Source of the DNA: Botryococcus braunii
Taxonomy: Eukaryota > Chlorophyta > Trebouxiophyceae
DNA: 64,000 nucleotides
NCBI GenBank assembly: GCA_002005505.1
Contig: KV908427.1
Span: forward strand, 372,122-436,121
Direction of reading: 5' to 3'
Shown here piece by piece: positions 31,112 through 43,443 of this stretch. The position numbers and the translations under genes were made by a program. The notes under the pieces are model-generated. The model saw nothing but the letters and a program-made list of their open reading frames with translations, had not been told where the DNA came from and ran no database searches. Within the stretch, counting starts at the first letter, position 1; the number at the start of each line of letters is the position of its first letter.

Positions 31112-31802
31112 TGTAAAGGTTATGGCAATCGGCTTTCCCTGTACAAAGCAGACAGGTCGTCAATAGACGAAGTTACTCCAGCTACAGTCCGTACGACTGT
31201 CTGCTGAGTGTCACACACAACTGTTGGAAAAGACTAGCATCTGGTAATGCCCAGCATCTTTCACAACCAGTTCCGTTACATCATTATCTTGTACACAAGC
31301 ACCGATCAAGCAATCACTAGATAAGGCTCTAGACGGCTACGTTCAAGTACATGCCTATACTCCCTAAAGTCACTGTCCCTTATCTGTTTGAGTGACTACA
31401 GGGTACACTAAGCTTGTTCACTCTCACAATAGCAACAATGATACAACACACACTGCCGCACCGTACCTGTACAAAGCAGACAGGTCGTCAATAGACGAAG
31501 TTACTCCAGCTACAGTCCGTACGACTGTCTGCTGAGTGTCACACACAACTGTTGGACAAGACTAGCATCTGGTAATGCCCAGCATTTTCACAACCAGTTG
31601 GTATTCACTCCGGTGGGGCAGCCTTAAGAGTTCATCCGACAAACGTGTGATCTAGATAGGATTGTACCTTATGTTCGAAAACGTCCAGAATCTGCCGTGT
31701 CTCAAGGTACCTTATGTTCTCAATGGACCCATATCCTAATAGTGCACACATGAAGATCACTTAAAGCACAAGGCATTCAATAATAATGTTCAGAACTCAA
31801 CA
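31112..31802 (-). repeat. Copia C2 3' LTR
   Basis: 691 bp, minus strand TGTTGAGTTCTGAACATT...TTTACA. Holds two copies of a roughly 130 bp unit, as in copia A, and GTACCTTATG motifs. The PPT (minus AGGCAAGGGGAAG) follows at 31803-31815. Confidence 0.95.
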
Positions 31803-34498
31803 CTTCCCCTTGCCTGCATGCTTTATGTGTATCTTCTCAAACCTAGTGAATCACGATGACCAATAAACACGGGCTTGGCAAGTGGCTTGGTCATAATGTC
31901 AGCCACATTGCGAGCAGATTCCACATAGAGGATATCTACCTGCCCAAGTGCCATAGCTTCCCTAGCGTAGTGGAAGCTTACGCAACGTGCTTTGTGAATT
32001 TGGAATACAGGGGGTTCCGTAAATTAGAAATGCATCCTTGGTTGTCACAGAAAATTTTGACCCTCCAAGGTGCAGCCCCTATCTCTTCCAAGAAGCCCCT
32101 TAGCCAGTTGGCTTCCTTCACAATATGGCCAGCTGCCATAAACTCAGCTTGCACAGTTGAGGTAGCAACTGAGCTCTGCTTCTTGCTTCCCCAAACCACG
32201 GCACTACCATAGACTGATAGAACATAGCCAGTGGTGGAATACCTGTGGTCCAGGTCCCCAGCATAGTCGGCATCAACATAGCCTTCTAGCTCAGGGCCCT
32301 TTCCACCCAGAGTAAGAGCTAACTCTCTGGTATCTCTCAAGTACTTCAGCACTCGAATGGCCTCATTCCAGTGTGAGGTAGTGGGTGTCATTCTATACCT
32401 TGACAACACTCCAACAGCCTGAGAAATGTCAGGCCGGGTCGTATTGGCTATGTACAGCAACGATCCAATTAACTCGCAGTATCGATGACCAGGTGGCAGA
32501 GGGGTACCAGCCCCATGTGACAACCATCTGAGGACTCGGGTCTGCTGCTAGCCACGAAGTCCTTGGACATGGGGTATCAACCCCACGCCCATCATCAGCA
32601 ACGCCAAACTTCTCCACAAGAGCATCAATCTTGGGAGTGCAACTCATGGAAATAGTGCCCTGAACTCTATTGCGTAGGACCTGACACCCCAGGAAATCAT
32701 TCACCTCTCCCAAATCATGGATGGTGAAGTCCTTCTTCAATAACTCTTTCCCCCACTCAATCTCTGCAACCACTCTGGCAACTATGAGAAGATCATCGAC
32801 ATAAACAAGAATAAACGACAGATTACCATCAGGGGCCCTCCTGATGTATACCCCAGCGTCGCTCTTGCACACACTATACCCCATCACGCTCAACTTGTCG
32901 CTCAAGGTCTTGTGCCAAGCCCGTGGGGCTTGCTTAAGACCGTAGAGTGCCTTCCTGAGCTTGCACACAACTCTCGTGTTGCCATTCTCAAATCCTGGTG
33001 GTTGGGTCACATAGACCTCTTCCTCCAACTCCCCATTGAGAAAAGCTGTCTTGATATCCATTGGTGGATCTCAAGATTTTGTGTGGCAGCCACTGCCAGC
33101 ACAGCTCTCCTAGCACCATAGCTGCTGGTAGGTGCAAAAACCTCACCAACATCTATACCAGGAATCTGTCTGCAACCCTGGGCAACCAATCTTGCTTTAA
33201 ACCGAGTGACATTCCCATGTGCATCGTTTTTTGTGAAAAAATCCAATGAACAGGGATAACTTTTGCCCATGGGGTCTTTCCACATACTGCATAACCTCAT
33301 GGGTGTCTAAAGACTCCATCTCCTCTTGCATTGCCTGCTGCCAAAACTCCCACTGAGGTGAGCGCTGGGCTTCCCTCAAGTTTGAGGGCACGTGAACTTT
33401 TCCCAACCTGACAGAGGTACACTCTGTACCTTATGCTGTGGTGCAGCAGGGCTGTCAGCCTTACTGGTGCTGTTCCTTCTCTCTCTCTCTCTCCTGTTGC
33501 CAGAATAAGGTACATTATGTACCTTATGCTGGGACTGGCAGTACTGCCGGGATTATCTGATTCCTTCTCAAGTCTCTCTCTCTCTCCTTGACTACTGGAC
33601 CATTGCAGCACCCTTACATTCTCGCACCTTCCGCAATGCAGAGGGGAGCAGCAGCTCTCTCTCTCTCCTGGACTCACACTTGGGCACACTACCCAGACTT
33701 GCCTGAGCTGCGCCTACAATGTCAGCCTGCACACCATTAGCATGACTAGCCAGTGACTGGGATTGGGCACCAGCTTCCCCTACTGCTGGCATGTCTAACC
33801 CACTACTCTCATCTCTTACATCTGCACCGAACATAGCCTCGACTGTCTCAACCTGCCCCTGCATATCAGGGAGACCAACCATGTTTGGCTCACTCACAAT
33901 TGCCTGACCTGGGTCAGGGGCATGCAATGGATGTCAGAATGCTCTCTCCTAGCCACGCGCTGTACATAACGCTGCTCCTTGTAAGGGTGGTCCTGGAGGA
34001 AGGGGAATTTGTGACTTCCCTGCATTCGCAACCCTCTTGTACCTTCTGCATTTTTTTTCTACCTGGGATTGAGTTTCTACACCCCCGGCCAGATTCTGCA
34101 TATGCTCAAGCACCGACCAGGAGTGCTGAGATGGTTCTGGGGTCCCAACAGTAGAATCCAGGCTGGTGGGGTTCCTTGGTCATGTGCTGCTATGGTCCCG
34201 TCTCCAGACTGATCCCCAGCACAAAGTCCAGAGGTCCCAGGAGCCCCAGTGGAAAGCGTCTCCACTCCATGGTCATTTCCTCATCCCAGAACGTGGGTGG
34301 AGCAGCAGAGGGAATTGCTTGAGGCGTTGCCAGATTCTCACTGCCAAGGGGGGGTGATATCCTAGAATCATAGACAGACCCAGGCTGGACCTTTGATAGA
34401 CCCACTCTCTCAGCCCCCCTCAAGTGCTCGATAAAGCTGACGTCCCTACTCTCCTTCCACACTCCATTCCCCACGTACACACGATACGCTTTAGACTG
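31803..34498 (-). pseudogene. Copia C pol, linker-RT-RNase H (broken)
   Basis: Reading down from 34498: the integrase tail KAYRVYVGNGVWKESRDV, the conserved linker (VSEPNMVGLPDMQGQVETVEAMF), RT ([42 protein letters not shown]) and RNase H (GYVDADYAGDLDHRYSTTGYVL, FCDNQGC). Frame changes lie near 31985, 32520, 32570, 33060 and 33235, several of them single-base losses in homopolymers. The start of this ORF lies across gypsy B at 43444. Confidence 0.9.
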
Positions 34499-34969
34499 TG
34501 TAATAACTCAGCGGAATTTATAAGAAGTAAGGCAGGAGGGGAGAAAGGAACGAGGCGCGACACGAGGTCCGTCACTTGGGACAAGCGTTTACAAGAACCA
34601 CCCCACCACACAGCTTACCCTTGTGGTTTCTCCAGTTCTGTCTCTCGTGTTAATCTACTCGGCACGCGGGTTCCTAGCCAGGGACGCCTATGATTCGGAC
34701 TCGGCCCATGTACGACTTCTGTCCCTCTATCCTTCGTGAGAGCCCTAGATCGTCCACTCGCTGGCGTGCTAACGGTGACAACTATTGTCATCAAACACAC
34801 GCAATGACGGAGTGCCAACTATGCATGGCGTAAGCAACCATCACCGACGGAAGGTGCTACTCTCGTTCGAGCGGCTAACCACGTGGCTCCCACGGGCGTG
34901 CAGTATGGCGCCAAAGGGCGTCTCCCGCAAATGTCCCGAAATGCTCGGAAATCCTCGCATTCCGTTACA
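34499..34969 (-). repeat. Gypsy B 3' LTR
   Basis: 471 bp. Compared with the 5' LTR it lacks several single bases in short runs and four bases of a caag repeat. PPT on the minus strand (AAGGGGGGATAA) abuts it at 34970. Confidence 0.95.
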
Positions 34970-36000
34970 TTATCCCCCCTTAGTCCTTTGCATGTCCTCA
35001 TGCAAACCCACTCGAGGATTTTCACTGAGAAGAACAACCAGAGAAACCGGTAAACTGGACGGCCCAAACCTCCAACTGCCGTCTGACCCCTGCCGAATTG
35101 GTGGTTCATGGGGTCCCCACTTCCAATGTATAATATCTCCAAGTAAACACTTCCTTGCCATTTATTTATTTTTTATGGCTTTTCTAGTACACTAGGTAGA
35201 CTTGCGTCTAATCTTATTCGAAGAACAAACATGAAGAAATAAACGTTCAAACATGAAAAACAAGTGTCCCATTTCCCAAGTCCAAGAGAACATAAAAATC
35301 TAATCCAAAAACATACAACACAAAAGAATAATTAAGTGCTTAAGTCCAAAAAGTAGGGAACTTCCATGGAGAAGTTCCATGCTCCCAATGAGTCCCGTTC
35401 CCGTAATGGATGATCCCAAGTCAACATACTGTACAAATCCGCATAAGGTACATATTCCAGTTCATGCCGAACGACTCGGGTTGCGTTGGCTCTGAACCAT
35501 GATCCAAAAGGAACAAACAAACAAACAAAGAAACAAAGTCCAACGTTCCCAAAAGTCCCAACAACACAAACTTTCAAGGTCCAAGATTTCAAGAGAGTCC
35601 AAGTCCCCCTATTGACATAGACAGTCCAAGACCTGCCAGTCACATAGAAGAATCCCCAATCCCTCTCCAATTTCCAAGTCCCTTCTAGTCACATAGTCCA
35701 CCAATCACCTAAAAAAGTGCCCAGGATCCACAACTGATTGCTTGTGCTAGCAGGTGTACTCCCCCCCCACCTATCCAAAGCGTGCAGACTCCGGGCTGCA
35801 ACATGCCATGGTGTGTGACATCTGTCCACCCACACCGGAGTGGGCGACCCACTCCCAATCCCATCCCGAGGGGGTGCACACATTTGCAATCCTACCACCG
35901 GCTTGTCTGTGCAGATCCTTGCGTACCCGACAAGGACTCCCTCCTAAAGAGAGCAAAGACAAGGTAACCGACCGGAGGAGCGGGCAGCAGGGGAAAGGCC
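34970..36000 (-). other. Gypsy B 3' UTR
   Basis: Nearly the same as the gypsy A 3' UTR, including the (AACA)n tract near 35510. No coding pattern. Confidence 0.8.
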
Positions 36001-39000
36001 TCAAACGGCCGTCTCGCCCCACTTGGGCGGGCCCAACTCCTGGTGACGGTGGTAGGCGTTGATGGTGTCCTTTGCGTGGTCGAACATGTCCAAGGGCTCC
36101 CAGTCGTCTCCGACGTCGTAACCTGACCACAGTACCCAGTACTGGTAGGCTGGGGTACCGTCCGGGAAGTGGAGGGCCCGGTTCCCCTTCATCAAGGGAC
36201 GGTGACCGCGGATGCCGTCCACGACGTACTCGGCATTCTCCGTGCCATCATCGCCCTTGACCATGCGTGGTCCCGGCTGATATTTGTAAATGCTGAGGCG
36301 GTCTGGGTTACGTGGCCCTTGTAGAGGTCCACATATTCCACGTTTATGCGTGGGTGAAACTTCAGGGCGGCGGGGACGTCCAGCTCAACAGAGTTGGGAT
36401 GGACGGCAGTGACCCGAAAGGGTCCAATCCGGCGCCTGGCAAGCTTTATGTACTTCTGCGACGTCAGGGCGGCTGGGAACTTCGTCCGAAGGAGAACAAG
36501 GTCCCCCTCCTTATAGATCACAGCCCGGCGGTGGCGGTTCGCCTGGGCCGCCTGCCGCTCCTGAGCTGCAGCCAAAAACTTCCGTGCAAGAGTAAGGGAG
36601 TCTTGCATCTTCCGGAGGAAAAGATCTGCCCGATCTGCTTTTCCCCCCTCCATGTGTCCCATAGCAAATGGAATGTTTGGATCCTGTCCATATGTCAAGC
36701 GGAACGGTGTGGTGTTGATCGAGGCTTGCCATGTATTGTTATAGGCAAACTCTGCAACAGCCAGATGGTTTTCCCATTCTTTAGGCTTATCCCAAACATA
36801 ATGTTTGAGGTAGTCCTCAAGAATCCTGTTAACCCGTTCCGTTTGTCCGTCAGATTGTGGGTGATAGGCTGTAGACCGTGCAGGTTTGCAGCCTGTTAAA
36901 TTTAGGAGTATATCCATAAATTTACTCACAAACTTAGGATCCCTATCCGACACAAGTTCCTCTGGAAATCCGTGGTATCTCCAGACTTTATCCCTTAGCA
37001 AAACTGCTACATCATATGAGTCAGCTTTTGTGGTGGTGGGCACAAAGTGAGCACACTTACTTAACCGGTCCACCACAACCCATATGGCATCATTCCCGTT
37101 TGCACTCCGTGGCAACCCCGTTATGAAATCCATGGAAATGCTTTGCCATTTCCTAGTCGGGATTTGCAAGGGGTGAAGGAGGCCTGCGGGCAACTTGTTT
37201 GAAGCTTTGACCCTTTGACAAGAATCACAGTAGGCAACATATTCCCGCACGTCCTCTGTCATTCCCGGCCACCACCATTCCCGTTTCACCAGTTCATACA
37301 TCTTGGCAGAACCAGGGTGTCCCACATACAAAGGTTCATGCAATGCCTTGAGTATATCTTGTCTTAGGTTTCTCCCAACGACTCCTTCCCCATCCTTCAC
37401 CTCATAATGCCCTGGGACATACTTCCGTCCCTCCTTCCCATATTCCCATATCCCATTCCTGAAATGCACCTTCCTTCTGTTCGACCTCTTTCCCAACCAC
37501 TCATCATCCATGTAAGCCCTCTTTACTAACTCCAGGAAGGGTTCACACGTGTCAAGCTGCTGGGTGACTCCGCTCGGGCGGGCCCTCCCGCCGGAGTCCA
37601 TTGCGACCCGGGGCTTGACACTCCTGAGCTCGGGCTCCGCTGGCTCGACGTTGCATCGGAGCTGCCTGGCCGCGAGGATTGGGACCCTGGACAAGGCATC
37701 TGCGACATTAGTCTTGCCTGGCTCCCAAACCCAGAGTATGTCAAACTCCTGCAATCGCTCAGCCCACCTAGCTCTTCTCGGGCTAAGTCCTGCCTGTTGT
37801 TGCAAAAAGGTATTACACTTATGGTCAGTGGTTACGGTGACTGGTTTTCCTAACACATAACATCTCCATTCCTGTAGAGCATACACTACAGCCAGCAATT
37901 CCCTTTCCGTAGCAGATTAGTTACGCTCTGCACTATTCAACTTTTTGCTATAGTATGCTACTACTTTCCCGTCCTGCATGAGAACTGCTCCCACCCCAAA
38001 ATCACTTGCATCACATGTCACTTGGAATGGTTTCCGAAGATCAGGTAGTGATAAGATAGGGGCCTCTACCAAAGCAGTCTTCAATGCTGAAAAAGATTCC
38101 TCCTGTTCCAATTCCCATTCCCATGCCCTCTTGCTGCTTGACAACTTTGTCAAGGAGCAGCGATGGCACTGAAGTCCCTGATAAACTTCCTGAAGTAGTT
38201 TGCAAGGCCCAGAAACCTACGGACATCCGTGGTGTTTTTGGGTACGGGCCATTCCTTGACTACTTCCACCTTTTGTGGGTCCACCTTTAATCCATCCCTT
38301 CCAATGATGTGCCCCAAGTATCGAAGTTCAGAACGCATGAACTCACACTTGGGTAGCTTGGCAAAGAGTTGCTTCTCTCGCAAGCGAGCGAAGACTTTTT
38401 CCAAATGACATAATGCATGTTTTCATCCTTGCTGAAAATGAGCACATCATCCAAATAGACAACGACAAATCCCTCCCGAATGAAATCATGGAAGATTTCA
38501 TTCATCAGCCGCTGAAAAGTGGCCGGAGCATTCGTTAACCAAAGGGGAGCACCAGAAACTCGTACAACCCAAATGGGTTCTAAATGCTGTCTTTGGGATA
38601 TCTTCTTCTTTAAGCCGGACCTGATGGTATCCGCTCAATAATCCAGGCTTGAGAAGACCTTTGCTCCTTTGAGCCTATCAAGCAAATCATCAATCCGGGG
38701 CAAGGGGTACCTATCCGGAATGGTAATCTGGTTGACAGCTCTATAATCAATTACCATCCTATAAGTTCCTTCCTTCTTTTTAACAAAAGAACAGGAGATG
38801 CATAAGGTGAGTGACTGGGCCGGATGTGCCCTAATGCGAGAAGCTCATCCACTGTTTTAGTACACTCTTCCATTTCTAGAGAAGATAAACGATAAGCAGG
38901 CTTATTAGGAGGTACAGAGCCAGGTTGTATCCTGATGGTGTGATACACCTGTCTCTGCGGTGGCAATCCTGGCAAACCTTGAGGAAACAAATCACTGTAC

Positions 39001-40097
39001 TCCCTAAGGAGCACCCCCAATTGTTCCGGTTTGCCCTTCAACACCTCCTCCATCCCAAGGATCCCGTGAGCTTACCCGACGACGACGTTGGCTTCTCCTC
39101 CTCCCCCTCCATTATTCCCTCTTCCTCCCCCTCCACTAGGGGTTCCGAGAATAATTCCGGGACCGGCCCGCCCTGGGTACCCGGTCCCCTGGAGTTGGTT
39201 GATGAGGTGCCTGATTCGTCGTCGGAGGGATCGAGCCCGTTTTCCTCCCGGGATGACTCCTGCTCATCCCATGCATACTCTTCAGGTCTCATGACAACAT
39301 TCAACAGACAAAGTCTCCATTGATCTACTTTGTTCTTCCCCTTCCTCACTATGTTCATACCCCATTGCAACGTGCAGGGTAAGACTTTCCTGTGAGGGTC
39401 CAACGTTACCCATTCCCTTGATGTTTTATTTGTGCCTTTCCAACCCCAACACTGACTGTGGCCTCCCTTAGAGACATCCAGTCTTGTCCCAGAATGAGGT
39501 CCACCCCCTCCATAATAGAATCACATACAAAGAAAGTATGGCGGGTGACTACCGAAGGGGTGAACCTAACACTAAGGTCAACCTTCCCCTTCGTTGCAGA
39601 CAAGGACCCATCGCAAGGACTACTGTTGTTGCTTCCTTGTGATACCTAAGCCCTTGTAGTACTTTGCCTCGGACAAAAGAATGGGTAGCCCCAGTGTCCA
39701 TGAGTGCACGAAACTCCATGCCTCGAACAGTAACGGCAAAAGTCAGGTTGAGTGGTGAGAGATTTCCCACATGCCCTACATGACAAGATGGTTGTGGCAT
39801 GACACATGCAAGCACAAATGAAAAAGGAAATATTCCTGCCTTGCCCGAGAACATAAATTGTTCTCCCCTACATCCCCAAGCAAGAACTTTTAGTTTGGCC
39901 TTTGTCCTGTACTCTAAGAAAAACCTCCTGCTTTTCCAGACTTTTTGGCTAATAACAAAGCAGGCACCAAGGCTGGGATCATGTTTTCTCTTTGCAAAGA
40001 AATCATGCAAGCAAGCCTCTGCACAATTTTTCTTAGGTACTACCAACTCGAAGGGTTCAGAGAGTGAAGACAAATAGGCCAAACAATGGGGATCCAT
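36001..40097 (-). pseudogene. Gypsy B pol (broken by many small indels)
   Basis: Same domain series as gypsy A: MDPHCLAYLSSLSEPFELV start, protease [16 protein letters not shown] with [10 protein letters not shown] (near 38450), RNase H (FQVTCDASDFGVGAVL), integrase HPGSAKM, SMDFITGLP, VSDRDPKF, QSDGQTERVNRILEDYLKHYVW, and the chromodomain-like tail. The longest open run, 37898 to 36192, covers RNase H to the integrase tail. Frame changes lie near 36320, 37910, 38150, 38405, 38540, 38790, 39050, 39410 and 39610, nearly all one-base losses. Gypsy A's two nonsense codons are absent here. Confidence 0.9.
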
Positions 40098-40151
40098 GAC
40101 CCTTGCGAGTCAAGTTTTGGGTTTCCCCTTCCCTTTCCCCTTCCACTTCCC

Positions 40152-40340
40152 TGAGAGGCCTGAGAGGCAAGGGGTTAGACACACTATACCCTTGAGCGAT
40201 CCACATGCTCGTCCCCGCACGTGCCGGGCGGTACATTGGTACTGGGAGTAGCCTCGTAGGCTCGCACAGTATATGGTATGGTGTTCGGACCATACTAGCA
40301 CTTTCGTCGGTGCACGGCCATCCTTTGCAAGAATATTACT
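40152..40340 (+). repeat. TRIM-like element, left LTR
   Basis: TGAGAGGCC...AATATTACT. From ctcgtccccgcacg (40208) to the end it matches the right LTR almost base for base, but its first 55 bases do not match the right copy's first 38. Confidence 0.8.
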
Positions 40341-40343
40341 TTT

Positions 40344-40358
40344 TGGTGGCCCATATCC
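40344..40358 (+). promoter_or_regulatory. TRIM-like element, candidate PBS
   Basis: tggtggcccatatcc three bases after the LTR. It would pair with a tRNA ending GGAUAUGGGCCACCA. The block ttttggtggcccatat is also conserved beside a diverged relative near 1626-1640. Confidence 0.55.
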
Positions 40359-41447
40359 AAGTCGGTGGACTTGCGATGTTGGTTGTTGATCCTCTTTGAC
40401 GCTTAAGTGTGTCTTGCGGATGGTGTCGATGCTTAAGTGTGTCTTCGTTGCTGCCTGTCGTCCTATTTGGGTTGTTTCCCACTAGATCGACGGATCAACA
40501 ACACCTTGGTATCTAGTTCATGGACTTTGGTTGGAGAATCTATTCTTCGCACCCATATAAGATCCGATGACGGGGATGGTTCTGGCCTGCGAAGGTCGAC
40601 GCCAAGCTTGGTGTGTGGATCCAAGCAAGAAAGTTCGGATTTTTCTGTAATCTTTCTAATGGCGTTTGGCTCCGCCGTTTCCGTGGGGACGGTGGGGGAG
40701 GAAGGTGGCACTTCACGACGGTGAGTGTGCGCTTCCCCTCGTTTGGTTTGCTTTGGGTTGCTAATCCTTTGCAATTGTTTTTCAACTTGCATTGCCTTAA
40801 TGAAACTTTGGTGTTTCAAGCATATCGTTGGGGTTTCGATGGTAAAGTGTCAACTTTTCCGGATGCGGATCCTACACCGGTATGACGAGGTCTTGCTTTG
40901 CTGATTGGCGCCGAGTAGCATGGAGCTGAAAATGCTTTCTATTTTCACAGTCTCTTTTTGTGCTCGGTTTGCTTAGTACTGCATTTATGGGGCCGTTGGA
41001 AAATGCCATAAATGTGGATTGAGCTTTGCATGCTGGTTTTGCTTCCATCATTGCTTAATGAAGGATTTGTTCTTTTGTGTTGCGGCACATTAGACACTTC
41101 TTTTGTCTGCCTGGCCCAGTTGCCTCTGCTCCTTGCCTGGCATTGGTCCATAGACCCGTTCACCACGTGGGCCTCGTGGTGGGCAACGTGTCTTTGGGGG
41201 GAGTAGAGAGGGAGAGAGGAAGCTTACGCTGGATAGTGAGAAGAGAAAGAGAGATGAGGCTTACGTTGGGAGGTGAGAGCTGTGTACCCCATAGGGGAGT
41301 GACCATATGATGACGGCCTTTGGCTGATGGTTGCGCTACAAGTTCCACGAGGCGTTGAAGCGATTCTCTAGGGTGTCTTCTCACATAAGGCATAAAAGCA
41401 ACCCTCTAGACATCTCCTCTTAGGACCTCGCAGGAGCTTGGTCACCT
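40359..41447 (+). other. Interior of the TRIM-like element
   Basis: About 1.1 kb. No frame shows Gag, protease, RT or integrase motifs. Short ORFs on both strands overlap each other and look random. Confidence 0.6.
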
Positions 41448-41460
41448 AGGAGGGGGAGAA
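41448..41460 (+). promoter_or_regulatory. TRIM-like element, polypurine tract
   Basis: aggagggggagaa directly against TGTAGCG, the start of the right LTR. It fixes the orientation of the element as plus. Confidence 0.85.
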
Positions 41461-41625
41461 TGTAGCGCGCCGGTAGGCAGACGGTGCCGGGGCTCGTCCC
41501 CGCACGTGCCGGGCGGTACATTGGTACTGGGAGTAGCCTCGTAGGCTCGCACAGTATATGGTATGGTGTTCGGACCATACTAGCACTTTCGTCGGTGCAC
41601 GGCCATCCTTTGCAAGAATATTACA
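41461..41625 (+). repeat. TRIM-like element, right LTR
   Basis: 165 bp, TGTAGCGCG...AATATTACA with canonical TG...CA ends. Confidence 0.9.
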
Positions 41626-41631
41626 TTCCCT

Positions 41632-42854
41632 CTTCCCTTTCCTATTCCTTGCCAATTACCTTGCCCTCCTTGAGGTGGTGGAAGCCCTTCTTGCACTGGT
41701 GCCACCACTGGTAGGGCCTGTGGTGCAGAGGGAAAGTAACCCGGTTGAAAAACTGGTGGTTGGAACCCTCCCGCTTTAGCTTTAGCAGCCAACCACTCCC
41801 TTTTCAACTGACATTGCCATGCTTCATGGCCCAACTGTTTGCAAAAGTAACACTCCCTATTAGCAGGGATGACCTTCCGAGAGTCCAACTTTCCTCCCTT
41901 CCCTGGTGCACCAGGGGGTCCTCCAACACCTCCCCAGAAGGGTGGTGACCCTTGAACTTCCTCTGGGATATGAGCTGCACCAAGATTGGTGTGGAAGTTT
42001 GATAGTGTCCTCCTCTTGGGGGGACCTCCCTGTGCATCCCCATGGGCACTCTTGAAACCACCTTCATACTTGACCACAAAGAAGCACAAGTCATCCAGGT
42101 CTGTGAAGGGTTTCCCTGTCCCGGGGTTGATGGTACTGGCCAATCTTAACTGCACATTAAGACCCTTCATGAATTAGTGCAACTTATCCTGCTCTACCAT
42201 TTCATATTCCACCTCAATATCCGAAAGCAAAGCAACAAATCTTTCAATGTACCTCTCCACACTTTCATTTCCCTGGTAGACTTTGTCAAGCTTTTGTCTT
42301 GCTATTGCTACTGTGTCAGTGGCATCATATCTTTTGGACATAAAAGCTTTAAAGTCTTCCCACTCTATGGCATCTTCCTCTCCTCCCTCTTTTTCCCACT
42401 TACGCACAAAAGCATCCCACACTTTAAGAGGTCTTTCTTCCAAGTGTTGAACTGCCAAAGCAACCCACTTAGCATCAGGCACGTTTGTGAGTTTAGCATA
42501 TGATGCCAATTTCCGTGCAAAAAACATAAAACTTCCACGTTTTCCGTTAAAGAGAGAAGGAGGGGCAGCACGCACTTGCACCGGTTTGAGGATCGGTGCT
42601 TGGGCCTCAGCCTGCCGAGCCTCCAACTTTTGTTCGACTAACGTGTTAATGTATTCTTCAATTTCATCCTTTGACAAGGGGCGTTTCTTCCTTTTGCCTT
42701 CCGATCCCTCGGTTGTAGGGGCGATCGGGTTCATGGAATCGACGTCCTCCTCTAACAAATCCGTAACCTCGAAGCCTTCCCGCAAAGAACCTTCCAGAAG
42801 GCTTCGGTCGTCCTCAGAAAGGTTTTTAAACCTATTTGATGTCACCGAGCTCAT
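41632..42854 (-). pseudogene. Gypsy B Gag
   Basis: Begins MSSVTSNRFKNLSEDDRSLLEG with an acidic stretch, a Lys/Arg patch (KRKKRPLSKDEIEEY), then capsid-like [42 protein letters not shown] and a conserved [24 protein letters not shown] at about 42174 replaces a Leu/Phe codon (DKLH* against DKLHLFMKG in gypsy E). The rest holds the zinc knuckle CYFCKQLGHEAWQC up to the TRIM-like insertion. Confidence 0.9.
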
Positions 42855-42941
42855 CTACGAGGGGCATCCCAAAGTTAGATCCTTCCATCGGCATCTGCCA
42901 ACTTCCAACAACTTGATCGAAAACCCCAAAGGATTGATAAC

Positions 42942-42958
42942 GGCTTTCGCCGATACCA
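42942..42958 (-). promoter_or_regulatory. Gypsy B primer binding site
   Basis: Minus strand TGGTATCGGCGAAAGCC, two bases after the 5' LTR. The first 12 bases are shared by all gypsy families here except G1 (one change). Confidence 0.85.
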
Positions 42959-42960
42959 AA

Positions 42961-43438
42961 TGTAATAACTCAGCGGAATTTATAAGGAAGTAAGGCAGGA
43001 GGGGAGAAAGGAACGAGGCGCGACACGAGGTCCGTCACTTGGGGCAAGCAAGCGTTTACAAGAACCACCCCACCACACAGCTTACCCTTGTGGTTTCTCC
43101 AGTTCTGTCCTCTCGTGTTAATCTACTCGGCACGCGGGTTCCTAGCCAAGGGACGCCTATGATTCGGACTCGGCCCATGTACGACTTATGTCCCTCTATC
43201 CTTCCTGAGAGCCCTAGATCGTCCACTCGCTGGCGTGCTAACGGTGACAACTATTGTCATCAAACACACGCAATGACGGAGTGCCAACTATGCATGGCGT
43301 AAGCAACCATCACCGACGGAAGGTGCTACTCTCGTTCGAGCGGCTAACCACGTGGCTCCCACGGGCGTGCAGTATGGCGCCAAAGGGCGTCTCCCGCAAA
43401 TGTCCCGAAATGCTCGGAAATCCTCGCATTCCGTTACA
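42961..43438 (-). repeat. Gypsy B 5' LTR
   Basis: 478 bp, TGTAATAACTC...CGTTACA on the plus strand. GACTG follows at 43439-43443. Confidence 0.95.
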
Positions 43439-43443
43439 GACTG

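Larger units (their letters stand above)
31112..34498 (-). mobile_element. Copia C2, 3' half
   Basis: 3' LTR, PPT and RT-side pol of a copia element related to copia A. Its left target copy TTAAT (31107-31111) matches TTAAT at 52288-52292, so the outer ends of this element are 31112 and 52287. It is interrupted at 34498 by gypsy B (TSD GACTG). Confidence 0.9.
40152..41625 (+). mobile_element. TRIM-like nonautonomous LTR element
   Basis: Inserted into the start of the gypsy B gag-pol junction; the flanks match gypsy A when it is removed, with TTCCC on both sides (40147-40151, 41626-41630). It has short LTRs, a candidate primer site (tggtggcccatatcc, 3 bases after the left LTR) and a strong PPT (aggagggggagaa) directly before the right LTR. 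The roughly 1.1 kb interior has no gag or pol motifs. Such elements depend on enzymes of autonomous relatives. Related decayed LTRs occur at 1184-1790. Confidence 0.85.
34499..43438 (-). mobile_element. Gypsy B (family 1) with nested TRIM
   Basis: A full gypsy insertion in copia pol with target duplication GACTG (34494-34498 and 43439-43443). Across it the copia protein joins as GYCPQS to KAYRVYV, which confirms the borders. It contains LTRs at both ends, a 3' UTR, pol, gag and PBS, plus a 1.47 kb element at 40152-41625. It is about 7.5 kb without that insert. Confidence 0.95.
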
